Shown here: positions 1 through 11,510 of the stretch, piece after piece | Numbering within the stretch: the first letter of the stretch is position 1 | Layout: every line of letters starts with the position of its first letter | Assembly: GCF_024763615.1 (NCBI RefSeq) | Contig: NC_077222.1 | Span: 32,798,001 to 32,862,000 of the forward strand | Direction: 5' to 3' | Length of the DNA: 64,000 nucleotides | Source of the DNA: Phlebotomus papatasi | Taxonomy: Eukaryota > Arthropoda > Insecta > Diptera > Psychodidae | Notes under the pieces: generated by a model | Databases searched by the model: none | What the model saw: only the letters and a program-made list of their open reading frames with translations | What the model was told of the DNA's origin: nothing | Made by a program: the position numbers and the translations under genes

Positions 1-25
1 CAAAAAGACAAAACTCTCTTTAGGG

Positions 26-1241
26 TTGACGTCATTCAAGAAAAATAGAAGTGTACATCAGGGACACTCAAGACATCAGAGCCTATTTCAAAATCGCACT
101 CACAAAACTCCTACAACCGCAGCGTTCAAGGATTATTATGTCAATGACACAATAATGGGAGTAGATCCTTTAAACCTGGTAACATTTAATCCTCGCGACT
201 TATTGTTACAAAATGAATTCATGAAAATTCGAACATTACCGAACAATTCTCGGGAACTGCTTTCAATAATTTCACAATCTCAGAAAAGATATAAGAAATT
301 AAATTTTGCTGATCGTAATGCAAGCAGTGCATTTGATACTGTTTGGTGTCCACTAACGGACAATTTTAAATACAAATCTAATTTTCTTTCAATTGGTAGA
401 ATTACCGCAAGTAAGATCCATTCGGATATTACTTCCATGTTTGATCCTTTGGGATGTTTGGCTCCGGTCGTTTCATATGCCAAGCATATAAGAAGACAAC
501 CCAGTCGTTCTAACACACCTAAAAATTCAAGGTTGCCCAAGGATATTCTCAAAGACTGGAGAACGCTCATACAAACGTTCCCAGGAATTGAAATGATCAA
601 AGTTCCAAGATACATTGATTTTTCTTCTGGCGCTGAAGTACAACTTCACGCATTTTCCGATGCTTCCGAGACAGAGCTTGCAGCGGTTGTCTATGCACGG
701 ATTCTTCGCAACGATATTCAATCAGTGCATCTAATTGCTGTAGAATCACTTATGTGTTCTATCACAAGTAATACAACTTTGCCAAGATTAAAATTAAGAG
801 CAGCTCTTTTGTCGGCAGAACTTATGCAAATGATAGAGCAAACCATGAATCTTGATAAGATCGATAAATTTGCTTGGACAAGTTCGCGAGAAGTATTGGC
901 ATGGATCGCTCAAGATTCATCTACTTGGTTAGGTTTTGTATCCTCCAGAGTAGCAAAAATTCATGAATTAACCGACAAATCTCGTTGGAATGAAATTCAG
1001 GAAAATCCTGTATCATGGGTGGGACAAGGTATCCGTCCATCCCCACTCAAAGAAAATCAAACAATGGGTAGCAGGTCCTTCGTGGCTACGACGATCAGAA
1101 TCCGAATGGCCAGATAAAGAGGATGAGCATTTAAGAGCAGCAGATAGAATTGCAATGGAAATGTCATCTTCTTTAGTTCCTTTAACTTACTACGAAGAAA
1201 TGGAAGTAGTAGAAGCTATATTGAAGGAAATGAGAACGTAA
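26..1241 (+). pseudogene. BEL/Pao retrotransposon pol remnant (RT end to RNase H/A17 region)
   Basis: The translated 363-codon frame shows the order expected of BEL/Pao pol: the end of the reverse transcriptase, the Pao linker (around 'MFDPLGCLAPVV'), then an RNase H-like block ('HAFSDASETELAAVVYARI' near residue 208) and 'SSRVAKIHELTD'. Several key sites are altered. The RT box reads YVND (134-145) instead of YVDD, the expected W-T-D-S near residue 277 reads W-T-S-S, and the NPAD-like motif is lost. Near 1060 the similarity moves to another frame (residues GPSWLRR and SEWPDKEDE) that stays open to 1241, so a frameshift is present. The sequence before codon 30 does not look like RT and may be a rearranged end. 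No integrase, gag or LTR was recognised. This is a dead fragment. Family assignment is confident; the exact boundaries are not. Confidence 0.85.
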
Positions 1242-3462
1242 AATAATCTGTTTTCTATTCAATCCTTTTGTTCTGTGGTTTTGGCAAATTTCCTTCGGAA
1301 AGGATTACCTTTTTCAGATTGACAGATATTACCCGAACATTTTTTTCAAATAAATAATTCCAAATATTTTTAATTATTGTGGATTTGGGAGACTTCCTGA
1401 GGGGAAAGATTTTTCAATGATAATCCTCTGGGCAATTTAATATTTTTATTGAATCATTTTCTTTTCTAATCCACGCAAGGACTTTCATTAAAGCTTTTTT
1501 AACAATGCAAAATAATTGAATAGTGTTTGACATAGTTAAGCCATAGCAGCGACATTCTTGAAGGATAGAGAAATTTCTATTTTCAAAATAATTTATTGAC
1601 AACAAGAAAGATGCAAGGTATATTGCGTTGTCCTATTTTTAATTAATTAAAAATAAATGAGCTAATTCAGTCACAATTTAAAACTATGAGGATCAGACCT
1701 AAAGACCATAATCAATTGGCATTGAAGCTTTAGTCCAAAGGAAGCAGTTCTCTTTTATGTGATCTGTTTATCATCGCATGGAAAAATGCACCCCAGAATT
1801 GCAGTTAAAGTGTATAGCTTGTTATGCAATAAATGATCTTGGTGGAAGCAATCCATGTATCTTTAAAAGTAAAAACTTTATGATGCTGTAATATAGATAG
1901 ACTATTTCAAGATTGCGGTTCAAGCAGTCATCAATCTTTTGGACTAGTACAAGATAATATGCAGTTTATCAACATTAGGGTGAAACTGTGAGGGATTCAT
2001 CATTTAGATTATCATCATCGATTAACAACTGAATATTCAACGGAGATGCTATATCATCAGATTCTTCAAAGCTTCAAGCTGAAAAGCTGTATGCAAGTTG
2101 CAGTTAGAGTTCACGATTACTCTTCATGCAAACCCAAACATCAATACGCATTTCATTTGCGTGGTAGATTAACTCTACAAGTGAAAATATCGGAGCAGTT
2201 CACATCTGTGAACATCAAGGAAGCTTCAATATAAATCAGTAAATGATAAGGATTTCTAAATTATCAATTTCACAAGTTGATTTTGATAATATTTTTTGGA
2301 TACTTCATTGAGGTAGTTCCAGACAATAAGTCTACTAATATAAATCTAGTGGTGAATGCTTCATTCAAATTATAGCTTCATAATTCCACTATAATCATTT
2401 GGCTTGACATCAAGTTAGTGCCAACAATATGCAGGAAGAAAAGTATTTGATCTTCTTGCATTTATATAAAATTTCAACATATTGTCGAGTACAATACGTA
2501 ATTGATCATACAAAATCATGTGAGCCTACTACGAAGAAGAGGTCTTCAATTCCCAAGGACATCGTACAACAAAGCTTCATCACTCTTAAAGAAATCGTGT
2601 TGGACATCCAAATCAACATTATCCTGAGTGGAGTGAACATCCTCATCTTCTCGCCCGTTCCGGCCCCAAGATGTTCAGACCTGAACATGGCTTTCGCTAA
2701 TTTATCTCATCTTTAATCCGATCTTGTGAGGAAATAATTTATATTTAATCAATAATTCCCCAACTAAAGTATTTTTACTACTTTTTAAATATACGCACAA
2801 GAAGTTTCATTAATTAACTGTCAATAGTTTGCTGAATATTAACAATTAAAGTTGTAATGTTTTTTCTTAACTTTACCATAGGTCAGTATATCTATACATG
2901 TGACTGTGTAGATATACACAACCGATTGAATTTGCCTAGTCATTATATATGAAATTAATTTCTCCCATTTCTTCCTACACTTTCGGAGGCGTGCACTTTT
3001 ATGCACTTTTTCCCCAATTTTCTCCCACCTCAATTTGTATATTTTAATACTAAGTACCTTTGTATAAATAGGCAATTATGCCGAATAAAGACACCTTTTG
3101 ATCATAAAACCCCGAAGACTTCTCATTGCGGAGCTAAGCATAGAAACCCATATTTGGGCGATGCTGTAGGAGTTTTAAGAGAAAGAGGTCAAGACAAGCA
3201 GTTAAGTGAAGTTGAGAGAAGTAAGACTTCTAAAATCCCTAGCAGATAAACTCCAGAGGACTAAGTAGCCGAAGGAGTTACCAGAGACATCAACATTGAG
3301 TAAGATATTCCTCCCAAGAATAATTTTTGTGAGACGCTTTGCGCTCCTGAAATTATTCTTCTCCCCCCATTTCAAGTGTAGCGATACACGCTCCTTAAAT
3401 TGGGTCCTAGCTCACGGGAGCACATCCCTACACTTCCCCTTTATCAGCTCTGCCACTGAATA
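1242..3462. other. No recognisable gene; possible retroelement debris
   Basis: About 2.2 kb of AT-rich DNA with only short open frames (at most about 95 codons) and no domain I recognise. A less AT-rich piece at about 2520-2690 and another at 3090-3450 stand out in composition and could be untranslated or LTR-like remains of the neighbouring BEL/Pao element. I found no matching terminal repeat. A short imperfect hairpin lies at about 3318-3362. Confidence 0.4.
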
Positions 3463-4297
3463 CTGACATCATACATAGACATCTCTTGATAATACGATCA
3501 AATGATCTTTATGTAATTTATCTAAAAACTATTTTTCATGCAGCGAATTTAGAATCCCAATTTTCAAATAAACTGACAATCGCAGATGTTATGCATTTCT
3601 ATACAATTGTGGGATTATTCGAAATACGATCTCCTGTATCATGCATATAGTAAAAGAATTAAAAGATAAATGAAAAATTATTATTGAGTGCAAAATTTCA
3701 TGTCTTGTGTGTGAACTCTTTTGAACGCAAGTGAGGAAAGAATGGAAAAAGTGTTAGATTTCTGACAACTTTGTATTACAATAATTGGCATTAAGGAATT
3801 TTTCCTAAATAGCCCCAAAATTTTTTTGAACAAAATGATTCAAAGTGATTGATGTTTTCTTTTATGATAATTTAACAAGTATAAAAAAAAATCTTTTAAA
3901 AATGTACAGTATTTACCTAAGAATTTGACTAAATGGGGAAAAGGAAGTGGAATGAAATAAAATCGAAACCGACTTTTCGTAAATAAAAAGTAACTTCAGT
4001 TGTTGTAATTTAGAAAAAATGTACTACTTACCCCTCACATCCTACTTCTACACTTTTTTCTAAGATGTGAACATGACATGTCCGAACATGTTTCTACGGA
4101 TATGAAACAAATATTTTGCACACGTCTGCATAATTTTCTCGGAAAATTTCGTTAGTACGATCAAAAGATCCTAAATTATTTTAGAGAAATTTTAGCAATT
4201 AGAAGAAAAAACTTTTATTTGTATGTCAGATTTAATAGTGAGTGGAGGTTAAATTCTCAGTGAAAAGTAATAAGTCGCAAAAAAGTTGTCTGAAAAT

Positions 4298-5040
4298 ATG
4301 AAAACCCAAGAAAGATCACATCAAGTTCCAAGTATAATAAAGGAAAAGCAGCGGTTCAACAAATATAATCCTGATCCTTCTGAAGAACTTCGCAAGGAAG
4401 AGGAAAAATGTGCAAAAAATCGACATCAAAATACAACTCCTGAACTACTGAATGCATACACCTACTTTCTAAATCGAACATGTACATTGTTTATCATGAT
4501 CGGGTTTTCTCCAGAGAATTTTTCACCAGTTGCTAAAATATGTGCCGTAAGCTACTGGGATGGGATTGACGCTGTAGAATTCACCCAAAATACATGGACA
4601 ACGTTCTGTGCCAGCAAGCAAACTTTAAGAAAATTGTTGGGAGAGGATGCTGGAAAGGATGATGCTAATATGGAACTTGAGCTGCTGAATATTCAACTTG
4701 AAAACTGCATGAACATTAGTAGTTACTGCGCTGTGGAAAATTCCGAACTACTTATTCTCAGCCAAAATAATGGAATTGATCGTTTATCTCTAAATATTGC
4801 AGAATTTGAGAAATTAATGTTACTTTCTGAATTTATAATGCAACTTTGATTTACAATAGTTCTGTACAGTGGTATGTACGGGAATATTTTGAGAGATACA
4901 GCAATGTTTGTAAATCTTTAGGTGTGCAAAGATTGGAAAATTATAATTTTTCAAACAGCAATACTTTTGATCCACCAGTCAATTATTTTCGCCTGTTTCA
5001 TGAAATGCCTTTTGTAGCAAGTAAATCAAATATTTCTTAA
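4298..5040 (+). pseudogene. Left-arm copy of the 247-codon unknown ORF, frameshifted
   Basis: Starts at an ATG corresponding to that of the right-arm copy (10874, minus). It runs open for about 180 codons, then loses its frame near 4837-4842, where the left arm has one A fewer than the right arm in a short A run. The original frame resumes in the next open stretch (4846-5040), which ends with the same 'VASKSNIS' C-terminus. Just upstream of the ATG the left arm has an additional one-base difference. An AATAAA-type signal lies about 40 bp after the stop. Confidence 0.85.
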
Positions 5041-5885
5041 AATGTAACATGTGTATAAAAATCAAATGATGTCAAATAAAAAGATGAGAAAACGTAAATG
5101 TAAATTGTTTTAATCTTGTATATTTGCAATCTGAATCCTCTTAAGATAAGAAGAATGAAGAAAAAAATGAAACTTCAATTGCACAGGGTTATGCATTATG
5201 CCAATATTTATCTATACCAACATTCCCTTTTCATCTCGACATATTAGGTGTGATTCCTTCATAATCACACCTATTTGCTATGTGAGCAAGATTAAAGTCA
5301 ATGAAATAAAATTATTTGTGAGAATTTTGTCTTGTTGTGAAAAGAAATTGTTTTACAATGAATTATTTCAACATCACACAATGTTTCATCTATGCATCAA
5401 GAAAAACACGACATATTTCATTGATGCATCATGAAAAAAATCAATATGAAAATGCACTGAAAAATTTTACCAACATAAAAAAATCTGCAGAGAGATATCA
5501 TATTTTTATCATCTTGCATTTTTTCTGCATCAAAATATTTTCTTCACGTGAAAAAAAATCTTCAAAGTGGCGTCTGTCATTTTTTCTCAACGTAATCTGA
5601 TTTTTTCTTTGCAGCATTAGCAGGATTGTTTTAATTACATTTTATAGCACAATCAAAATGATTGTATCGAACTTCTTTGACAAAATCTACTCGATTGCAT
5701 GCAACTACTTTTAAACAATTCACATGATTCCTCATGTTGATGGCAACATAAAAACAAAAATAATGATACTTTGATCAGATGCGAAAGAAAACTCATTTCA
5801 TTGTTTTACAATCAATTTTATTTATAACTTAGTCGGTTGTAGTTTTTCATTACACAAAAAAATGTTGACTTCATTTTTGTTTTCT

Positions 5886-6385
5886 TCACGAGAAATATAT
5901 TCTTGTAGTCTCAACGTATGGCTCTCGGCATATAGGGCAATGTCTTGTTTTTGAAGCACATCCTTGACAAGCAGCAACGTGTCCACAAGGTAGGAAAGCG
6001 GTATCGTATTCATTGTTGTAGCATATTTTGCAGATTTTATGTGATTGCTGTACAATATCGTATTCTGCTTCTACATTATCACAATTCAAAATTTGATCGC
6101 CAAAGAATATCTCGAACAAATTATCAATTGTATTTTCATCATTAGTGTTAAAGAATTGTACCATCAATTGTTTTTTCTCCAAAATAGTCATGCTTTTTTC
6201 ATTTTTCATTTTTCTTGAAATTTTTTCCACTACACCGCGACGTAAAATCTCATTTTTTGTTTTCGTAAAGTAGGCCGATCATTTTGCGCTATTGTCTTTT
6301 TATGTAAAATAAATTGCACCAAATCAGACTCTGATTTTTCTTTTGCCAAAGCTTCTGCTAATTGTCTCAAGCTGTGCGTACTCAT
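5886..6385 (-). pseudogene. Left-arm copy of the RING-only IAP-like gene, frameshifted
   Basis: Reads on the minus strand from the ATG at 6385. After about 34 codons the frame breaks because the left arm has one extra A (near 6285). A second extra A follows (near 6252). All eight zinc-ligand positions of the C-terminal RING are still encoded in the downstream frame, and the C-terminus 'TTRIYFS' is unchanged. The product would be a short truncated peptide unless an internal ATG at 6230 is used. Confidence 0.88.
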
Positions 6386-6557
6386 TGCGATATAGATTTT
6401 TTCTGAGTGATTTTTTAAGATACACCATGTTAAATAATTGTGAAAAATGTTTGTAATGAACAATTTTCAACGAAAGAAAGAAAGGGGAGAGGGATTTTTG
6501 GGTTAAAAACGCTCTAAATTTATACTTTTAACTTTTTATTGCAAATGATATAGAAAA

Positions 6558-7039
6558 TTATACATCACTACTAGAATTTTCAGATGAATATACATGATCT
6601 GAAGCAGGTTTCCTAGAATAATATAACGTTTGTTCCTCCAAATCAGATAAAAAATCTTCCACAGGTACTTGATCTCCTTCTGAATCAGTCACATATTCTA
6701 CAAGGTAAAGAATTTTCTCCTGTTTTTCAAAGTATTTTTCTGTGAGCTTATCTTTTCTTTTACACATGAGTTGATCTTCAACTTCTTTGTTAGACTCCTC
6801 TACCTCACTCCTTTGAATTTTGTGTAACTTCTCGGAAGCTATGTCACGTTCCATTTAATTTAAAATTTCTTCTATCCAAGATGGCGGGTCATCGGAATGT
6901 GGTCTTTTTCGTGTAAATCTTTCCAAAACTTTCTCAGCTTCTTCTTTCGTAGGATTATGATTTATCAAAAACTGCAAAACAGTTTACGTCAAATACACTT
7001 TTTATGAATTTTTTTATTAAAAAATATGGAACTCACCAT
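6558..7039 (-). pseudogene. Left-arm copy of the spliced acidic ORF, premature stop
   Basis: Keeps the ATG (7037-7039), the donor GTGAGT and the acceptor of the right-arm gene. Exon 2 (6558-6971) has AAT-TAA-ATG where the right arm has AAT-AAA-ATG, an in-frame stop near 6855. An ATG directly after the stop could restart a 98-residue product. The 43 bp found just upstream of the start codon in the right arm are absent here. Confidence 0.8.
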
Positions 7040-7264
7040 GTTATTCTTTCGTAAAACAAACTTATTGGTTTGACTGTCGATTATAGAATAACAACAATTT
7101 TACACACTTGGTTGAAATATCCAGTTCAAGTTATGCATCACTTAAAAAATTATCCAATATTGCGAAATTCAAATATTATTTTTCACACATGCAATGAAAA
7201 ATGTCTCATAAAAGTTTCAAAATTGTACGATATTTTACTGGAAAAACACCATACGTGATAAAAA

Positions 7265-7860
7265 GATGAAATTTGAGATTTTCCTTCTTTGTATGCACTA
7301 GGACATGTTTCGAACAAGACTTGATGGCCCTAGTAAAATACACTTACACGATCGCAACTTTTCTTGGAAAAAATCCATTCCCAGTTGAAATATGATCCTC
7401 TGCACACGTGCAATTAGGATTTTTTTTAATAAAAATACTAAATTCCGGAATGATTTCCTAGAAAAGCATCATTTGCAACAAAAAAATGAAATTGGAGATT
7501 TTCCTTTTGCATGGACATGTTTCAAACCTCTCCTGTAGAATCCACGAAAATCGTTTTTTTAGCGCACATATTCTTGATTTATGAGTGTCAAAAACGTGTA
7601 GATCCAAAATTTGGGCCCGACCTGAGGAGGTCGCATTTCGCATTTCATCTCGGACAAAATGCACATACACCAATTGTACTGGGCAGACACCCCCCCCCCC
7701 CTCCCATACCTCTATACCCCCCCCCCCCAACCCCTTCTCAGAATCCGATGACGTCATATTTAACTTTTGCATTAAAATTTACACATTACACTCATATTTT
7801 AACGTTATTTTCCCACTTGACTTGGATTTTTTACAAATTTTTATTATCACGTAATCACGT
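7265..7860. other. Central spacer of the inverted duplication
   Basis: No gene. It contains a diverged direct repeat of the inner end of the arm: about 7318-7530 resembles about 7100-7315, sharing the blocks around 'cacacatgcaat' and 'gagattttccttt'. It also holds two 12-nt C runs (7690-7701 and 7717-7728) in a C-rich tract of about 45 bp, and small inverted TCACGT motifs near 7845-7870. Non-B structure is possible in the C-rich tract. Confidence 0.65.
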
Positions 7861-8127
7861 TTTTATCACGTATGGTGTTTTTCCAGTAAAATATCGTACA
7901 ATTTTGAAACTTTTATGAGACATTTTTCATTGCATATGTGAAAAATAATATTTGAATTTCGCAATATTGGATAATTTTTTAAGTGATGCATAACTTGAAC
8001 TGGATATTTCAACCAAGTGTGTAAAATTGTTGTTATTCTATAATCGACAGTCAAACCAATAAGTTTGTTTTACGAAAGATAGGCCAACCTAATTCACGGA
8101 GAATACATATTTCGGATACACAATAAC

Positions 8128-8609
8128 ATGGTGAGTTCCATATTTTTTAATAAAAAAATTCATAAAAATTATATTTGACGTAAAGTGTTTTGCAGTTTTT
8201 GATAAATCATAATCCTACGAAAGAAGAAGCTGAGAAAATTTTGGAAAGATTTACACGAAAAAGACCACATTCCGATGACCCGCCATCTTGGATAGAAGAA
8301 ATTTTAAATAAAATGGAACGTGACATAGCTTCTGAGAAGTTACACAAAATTCAAAGGAGTGAGGTAGAGGAGTCTAACAAAGAAGTTGAAGATCAACTCA
8401 TGTGTAAAAGAAAAGATAAGCTCACAGAAAAATACTTTGAAAAACAGGAGAAAAATCTTTACCTTGTAGAATATGTGACTGATTCAGAAGGAGATCAAGT
8501 ACCTGCGGAAGATTTTTTATCTGATTTTGAGGAACAAACGTTATATTATTCTAGGAAACCTGCTTCAGATCATGTATATTCATCTGAAAATTCTAGTAGT
8601 GAGGTATAA
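8128..8609 (+). CDS. Spliced acidic protein of unknown function
   Basis: Inferred two-exon gene: ATG at 8128-8130, donor GTGAGT, a 65-bp intron ending TTTTGCAG at 8195, then exon 2 at 8196-8609. The predicted product has 138 residues. The middle (about residues 25-80) is rich in K and E and could form a helix or coiled coil. The C-terminal third is acidic and serine-rich ('YSSENSSSEV'). There is no signal peptide, membrane segment or known domain. It lies about 170 bp upstream of the RING gene on the same strand. The frame is also open upstream of the ATG back to 8093, so the first exon might be longer. What I see is the ORF and splice signals; function is unknown. Confidence 0.6.
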
Positions 8610-8781
8610 TTTTCTATATCATTTGCAATAAAAAGTTAAAAGTATAAATTTAGAGCGTTTTTAACCCAAAAATCCCTCTCCCCTTTCTTTCTTTCGTTGA
8701 AAATTGTTCATTACAAACATTTTTCACAATTATTTAACATGGTGTATCTTAAAAAATCACTCAGAAAAAATCTATATCGCA

Positions 8782-9279
8782 ATGAGTACGCACAGCTTGA
8801 GACAATTAGCAGAAGCTTTGGCAAAAGAAAAATCAGAGTCTGATTTGGTGCAATTTATTTTACATAAAAAGACAATAGCGCAAATGATCGGCCTACTTTA
8901 TGAAAACAAAAATGAGATTTTACGTCGCGGTGTAGTGGAAAAAATTTCAAGAAAAATGAAAAATGGAAAAAGCATGACTATTTTGGAGAAAAAACAATTG
9001 ATGGTACAATTCTTTAACACTAATGATGAAAATACAATTGATAATTTGTTCGAGATATTCTTTGGCGATCAAATTTTGGATTGTGATAATGTAGAAGCAG
9101 AATACGATATTGTACAGCAATCACATAAAATCTGCAAAATATGCTACAACAATGAATACGATACCGCTTTCCTACCTTGTGGACACGTTGCTGCTTGTCA
9201 AGGATGTGCTTCAAAAACAAGACATTGCCCTATATGCCGAGAGCCATACGTTGAGACTACAAGAATATATTTCTCGTGA
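8782..9279 (+). CDS. RING-only, IAP-like putative E3 ubiquitin ligase
   Basis: 165-residue protein. Residues 118-152 form a RING finger with spacing C-x2-C-x11-C-x-H-x3-C-x2-C-x6-C-x2-C and the hallmark 'LPCGHVAAC'. The chain ends with a short hydrophobic tail (IYFS). This is the signature of the C-terminal RING of inhibitor-of-apoptosis proteins of insects and insect DNA viruses, where it gives ubiquitin-ligase activity. The first 117 residues are helical-looking and contain no BIR repeat (no zinc-binding C-x2-C...H...C pattern), so caspase binding by the usual route is not expected. The start at 8782 is the first ATG in frame. It could act on apoptosis or as a partner or decoy of a full-length IAP, which is inference. 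Origin could be viral or host. The mirrored copy at 5886-6385 is frameshifted. Confidence 0.8.
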   Translation: MSTHSLRQLAEALAKEKSESDLVQFILHKKTIAQMIGLLYENKNEILRRGVVEKISRKMKNGKSMTILEKKQLMVQFFNTNDENTIDNLFEIFFGDQILDCDNVEAEYDIVQQSHKICKICYNNEYDTAFLPCGHVAACQGCASKTRHCPICREPYVETTRIYFS

Positions 9280-10130
9280 AGAAAACAAAAATGAAGTCAA
9301 CATTTTTTTTGTGTAATGAAAAACTACAACCGACTAAGTTATAAATAAAATTGATTGTAAAACAATGAAATGAGTTTTCTTTCGCATCTGATCAAAGTAT
9401 CATTATTTTTTTTGTTTTTATGTTGCCATCAACATGAGGAATCATGTGAATTGTTTAAAAGTAGTTGCATGCAATCGAGTAGATTTTGTCAAAGAAGTTC
9501 GATACAATCATTTTGATTGTGCTATAAAATGTAATTAAAACAATCCTGCTAATGCTGCAAAGAAAAAATCAGATTACGTTGAGAAAAAATGACAGACGCC
9601 ACTTTGAAGTTTTTTTTTCACGTGAAGAAAATATTTTGATGCAGAAAAAATGCAAGATGATAAAAAATATGATATCTCTCTGCAGATTTTTTTATGTTGG
9701 TAAAATTTTTCAGTGCATTTTCATATTGATTTTTTTCATGATGCATCAATGAAACATGTCGTGTTTTTCTTGATGCATAGATGAAACATTGTGTGATGTT
9801 GAAATAATTGATTGTAAAACAATTTCTTTTCACAACAAGACAAAATTCTCACAAATAATTTTATTTCATTGACTTTAATCTTGCTCACATAGCAAATAGG
9901 TGTGATTATGAAGGAATCACACCTAATATGTTGAGATGAAAAGGGAATGTTGGTATAGATAAATATTGGCATAATGCATAACCCTGGTGCAATTGAAGTT
10001 TCATTTTTTTCTTCATTCTTCTTATCTTAAGAGGATTCAGATTGCAAATATACAAGATTAAAACAATTTACATTTACGTTTTCTCATCTTTTTATTTGAC
10101 ATCATTTGATTTTTATACACATGTTACATT

Positions 10131-10874
10131 TTAAGAAATATTTGATTTACTTGCTACAAAAGGAATTTCATGAAACAGGCGAAAATAATTGACTGGTGGA
10201 TCAAAAGTATTGCTGTTTGAAAAATTAGAATTTTCCAATCTTTGCACACCTAAAGATTTACAAGCATTGATGTATCTCTCAAAATATTCTTGTACATACC
10301 ACTGTACAGAACTATTGTAAATCAAAGTTGCATTTATAAATTCAGAAAGTAACATTAATTTTTCAAATTCTGCAATATTTAGAGATAAACGATCAATTCC
10401 ATTATTTTGGCTGAGAATAAGTAGTTCAGAATTTTCCACAGCGCAGTAACTACGAATGTTCACGCAGTTGTCAAGTTGAATATTCAGCAACTCCAGTTTC
10501 ATGTTGGCATCATCCTTTCCAGCATCCTCTCCCAATAATTTCCTTAAAGTTTGTTCATTGGCACAGAACGTTGTCCATGTATTTTGGGTGAATTCTACAG
10601 CGTCAATTCCATCCCAGTAGCTTACGGCACATATTTTAGCAACTGGTGAAAAATTCTCTGGAGAAAACCCGATCGTGATAAACAATGTACATGTTCGATT
10701 TAGAAAATAGGTGTATGCATTCAGTAGTTCAGGAGTTGTATTTTGTTGTCGATTTCTTGCATATTGTTCCTCATCCTTTCGAAGTTCCTCAGCAGGATCA
10801 GGATTATATTTGTTGAAGTGCTGCTTTGCCTTCATTACATTTGGAACTTGATGTGATCTTTCTTTTGTCTCCAT
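10131..10874 (-). CDS. 247-residue protein of unknown family
   Basis: Open from the ATG at 10874 to the stop at 10131. The frame continues 19 codons further upstream to a stop, without another ATG but with an acceptor-like TTTTCTTAG, so an upstream exon is possible. The first 40 residues are polar and charged. The rest is a mixed hydrophobic/polar globular-looking chain ('LLNAYTYFLNRTCTLFITIG', 'SYWDGIDAVEF', 'NYFRLFHEIPF'). It has no signal peptide, no clear membrane helix and no cysteine pattern. I do not recognise the family. It converges on the RING gene with about 850 bp between the stops. The left-arm copy (4298-5040) is frameshifted, so this is the only intact copy here. Confidence 0.65.
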   Translation of the reverse strand: METKERSHQVPNVMKAKQHFNKYNPDPAEELRKDEEQYARNRQQNTTPELLNAYTYFLNRTCTLFITIGFSPENFSPVAKICAVSYWDGIDAVEFTQNTWTTFCANEQTLRKLLGEDAGKDDANMKLELLNIQLDNCVNIRSYCAVENSELLILSQNNGIDRLSLNIAEFEKLMLLSEFINATLIYNSSVQWYVQEYFERYINACKSLGVQRLENSNFSNSNTFDPPVNYFRLFHEIPFVASKSNIS

Positions 10875-11243
10875 ATTTTCAGATAAGTTATTTTGTGATT
10901 TATCACTTTTCACTAAGAAAATGTCTTCCACTCATCAATAAATCAGGGATACAAATGAGACTTTTTTTCCAATGTTCAAATTCCTATAAAATATTTTAGG
11001 ATCTTTTGATCGTACTGACGAAATTTCCCGAGAAAATTATGCAAACGTATGCAAAATGTTTGTTTCATACACGATGAAACATGTTTGGACATGTCATGTC
11101 ATGTTCATATCTCAGAATAAAGTCTAGAGGTAGGATGCGAGGGGCAAATAGAACATTTTTCTAAATAACAAGTGAAGTTACTTTTTTTTAAATTGTTTTT
11201 CAATATAATAAATAAAATTTTGTTAAGATTTATTCAGGGGAGG

Positions 11244-11510
11244 ATGAAGCTTTACGGTCAAGAACTAAAATTAATAGTATTCAGTGATGAAGTGCTAGTG
11301 AGTGCAAAGCTAAATTTCTTTTATCAGTGTAAGAACGCAAATGTTTGACTTTATTTTAGTGAGTATCGCTTGAATTTTATTTTTTATGCCTATTCTACTG
11401 AGAGTCATCTTAAAAAAATTGATCTTCTACTAAAGAAAGAGGATTTCATCTTCGATTTTGTGATATGTGCCACAGAAATAGACATAAATTTGATAATGAG
11501 TCATCAATGA
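11244..11510 (+). pseudogene. Exon-like stretch in two frames, right arm only
   Basis: An ATG at 11244 opens 34 codons and stops. A second frame, open from about 11360 to the stop at 11510, begins right after an acceptor-like TTATTTTAG. The two could belong to one protein joined by a frameshift, or by an intron too short (about 33 bp) to be usual. The second part reads like real coding sequence (alternating hydrophobic and charged residues, for example 'LKKIDLLLKKEDFIFDF'). The block lies inside the roughly 400 bp absent from the left arm. No family recognised. Confidence 0.35.

Larger units (their letters stand above)
3463..7264. repeat. Left arm of the inverted duplication (decayed copy)
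   Basis: This arm carries decayed counterparts of the right-arm genes in mirrored order. The 247-codon ORF (+) is frameshifted, the RING ORF (-) is frameshifted and the acidic ORF (-) has a premature stop. The outer part (3463-4240) matches the right arm only in patches. Confidence 0.9.

Noticed and set aside
7070..7258. 62-codon frame at the inner end of both arms (also 7866-8054, minus)
   Set aside because: It starts with TTG, has a stop just upstream, no acceptor site and no ATG. Conservation between arms only reflects the duplication, and the related stretch in the spacer is full of stops.
7511..7918. 135-codon and 89-codon frames over the spacer C-rich tract
   Set aside because: The length comes from the low-complexity CCC runs; no domain, and the frame starts inside non-coding spacer.
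9020..9220. 66-codon minus-strand frame over the RING gene (also 5945-6145)
   Set aside because: Shadow of the RING coding sequence; the RING frame explains the base pattern.
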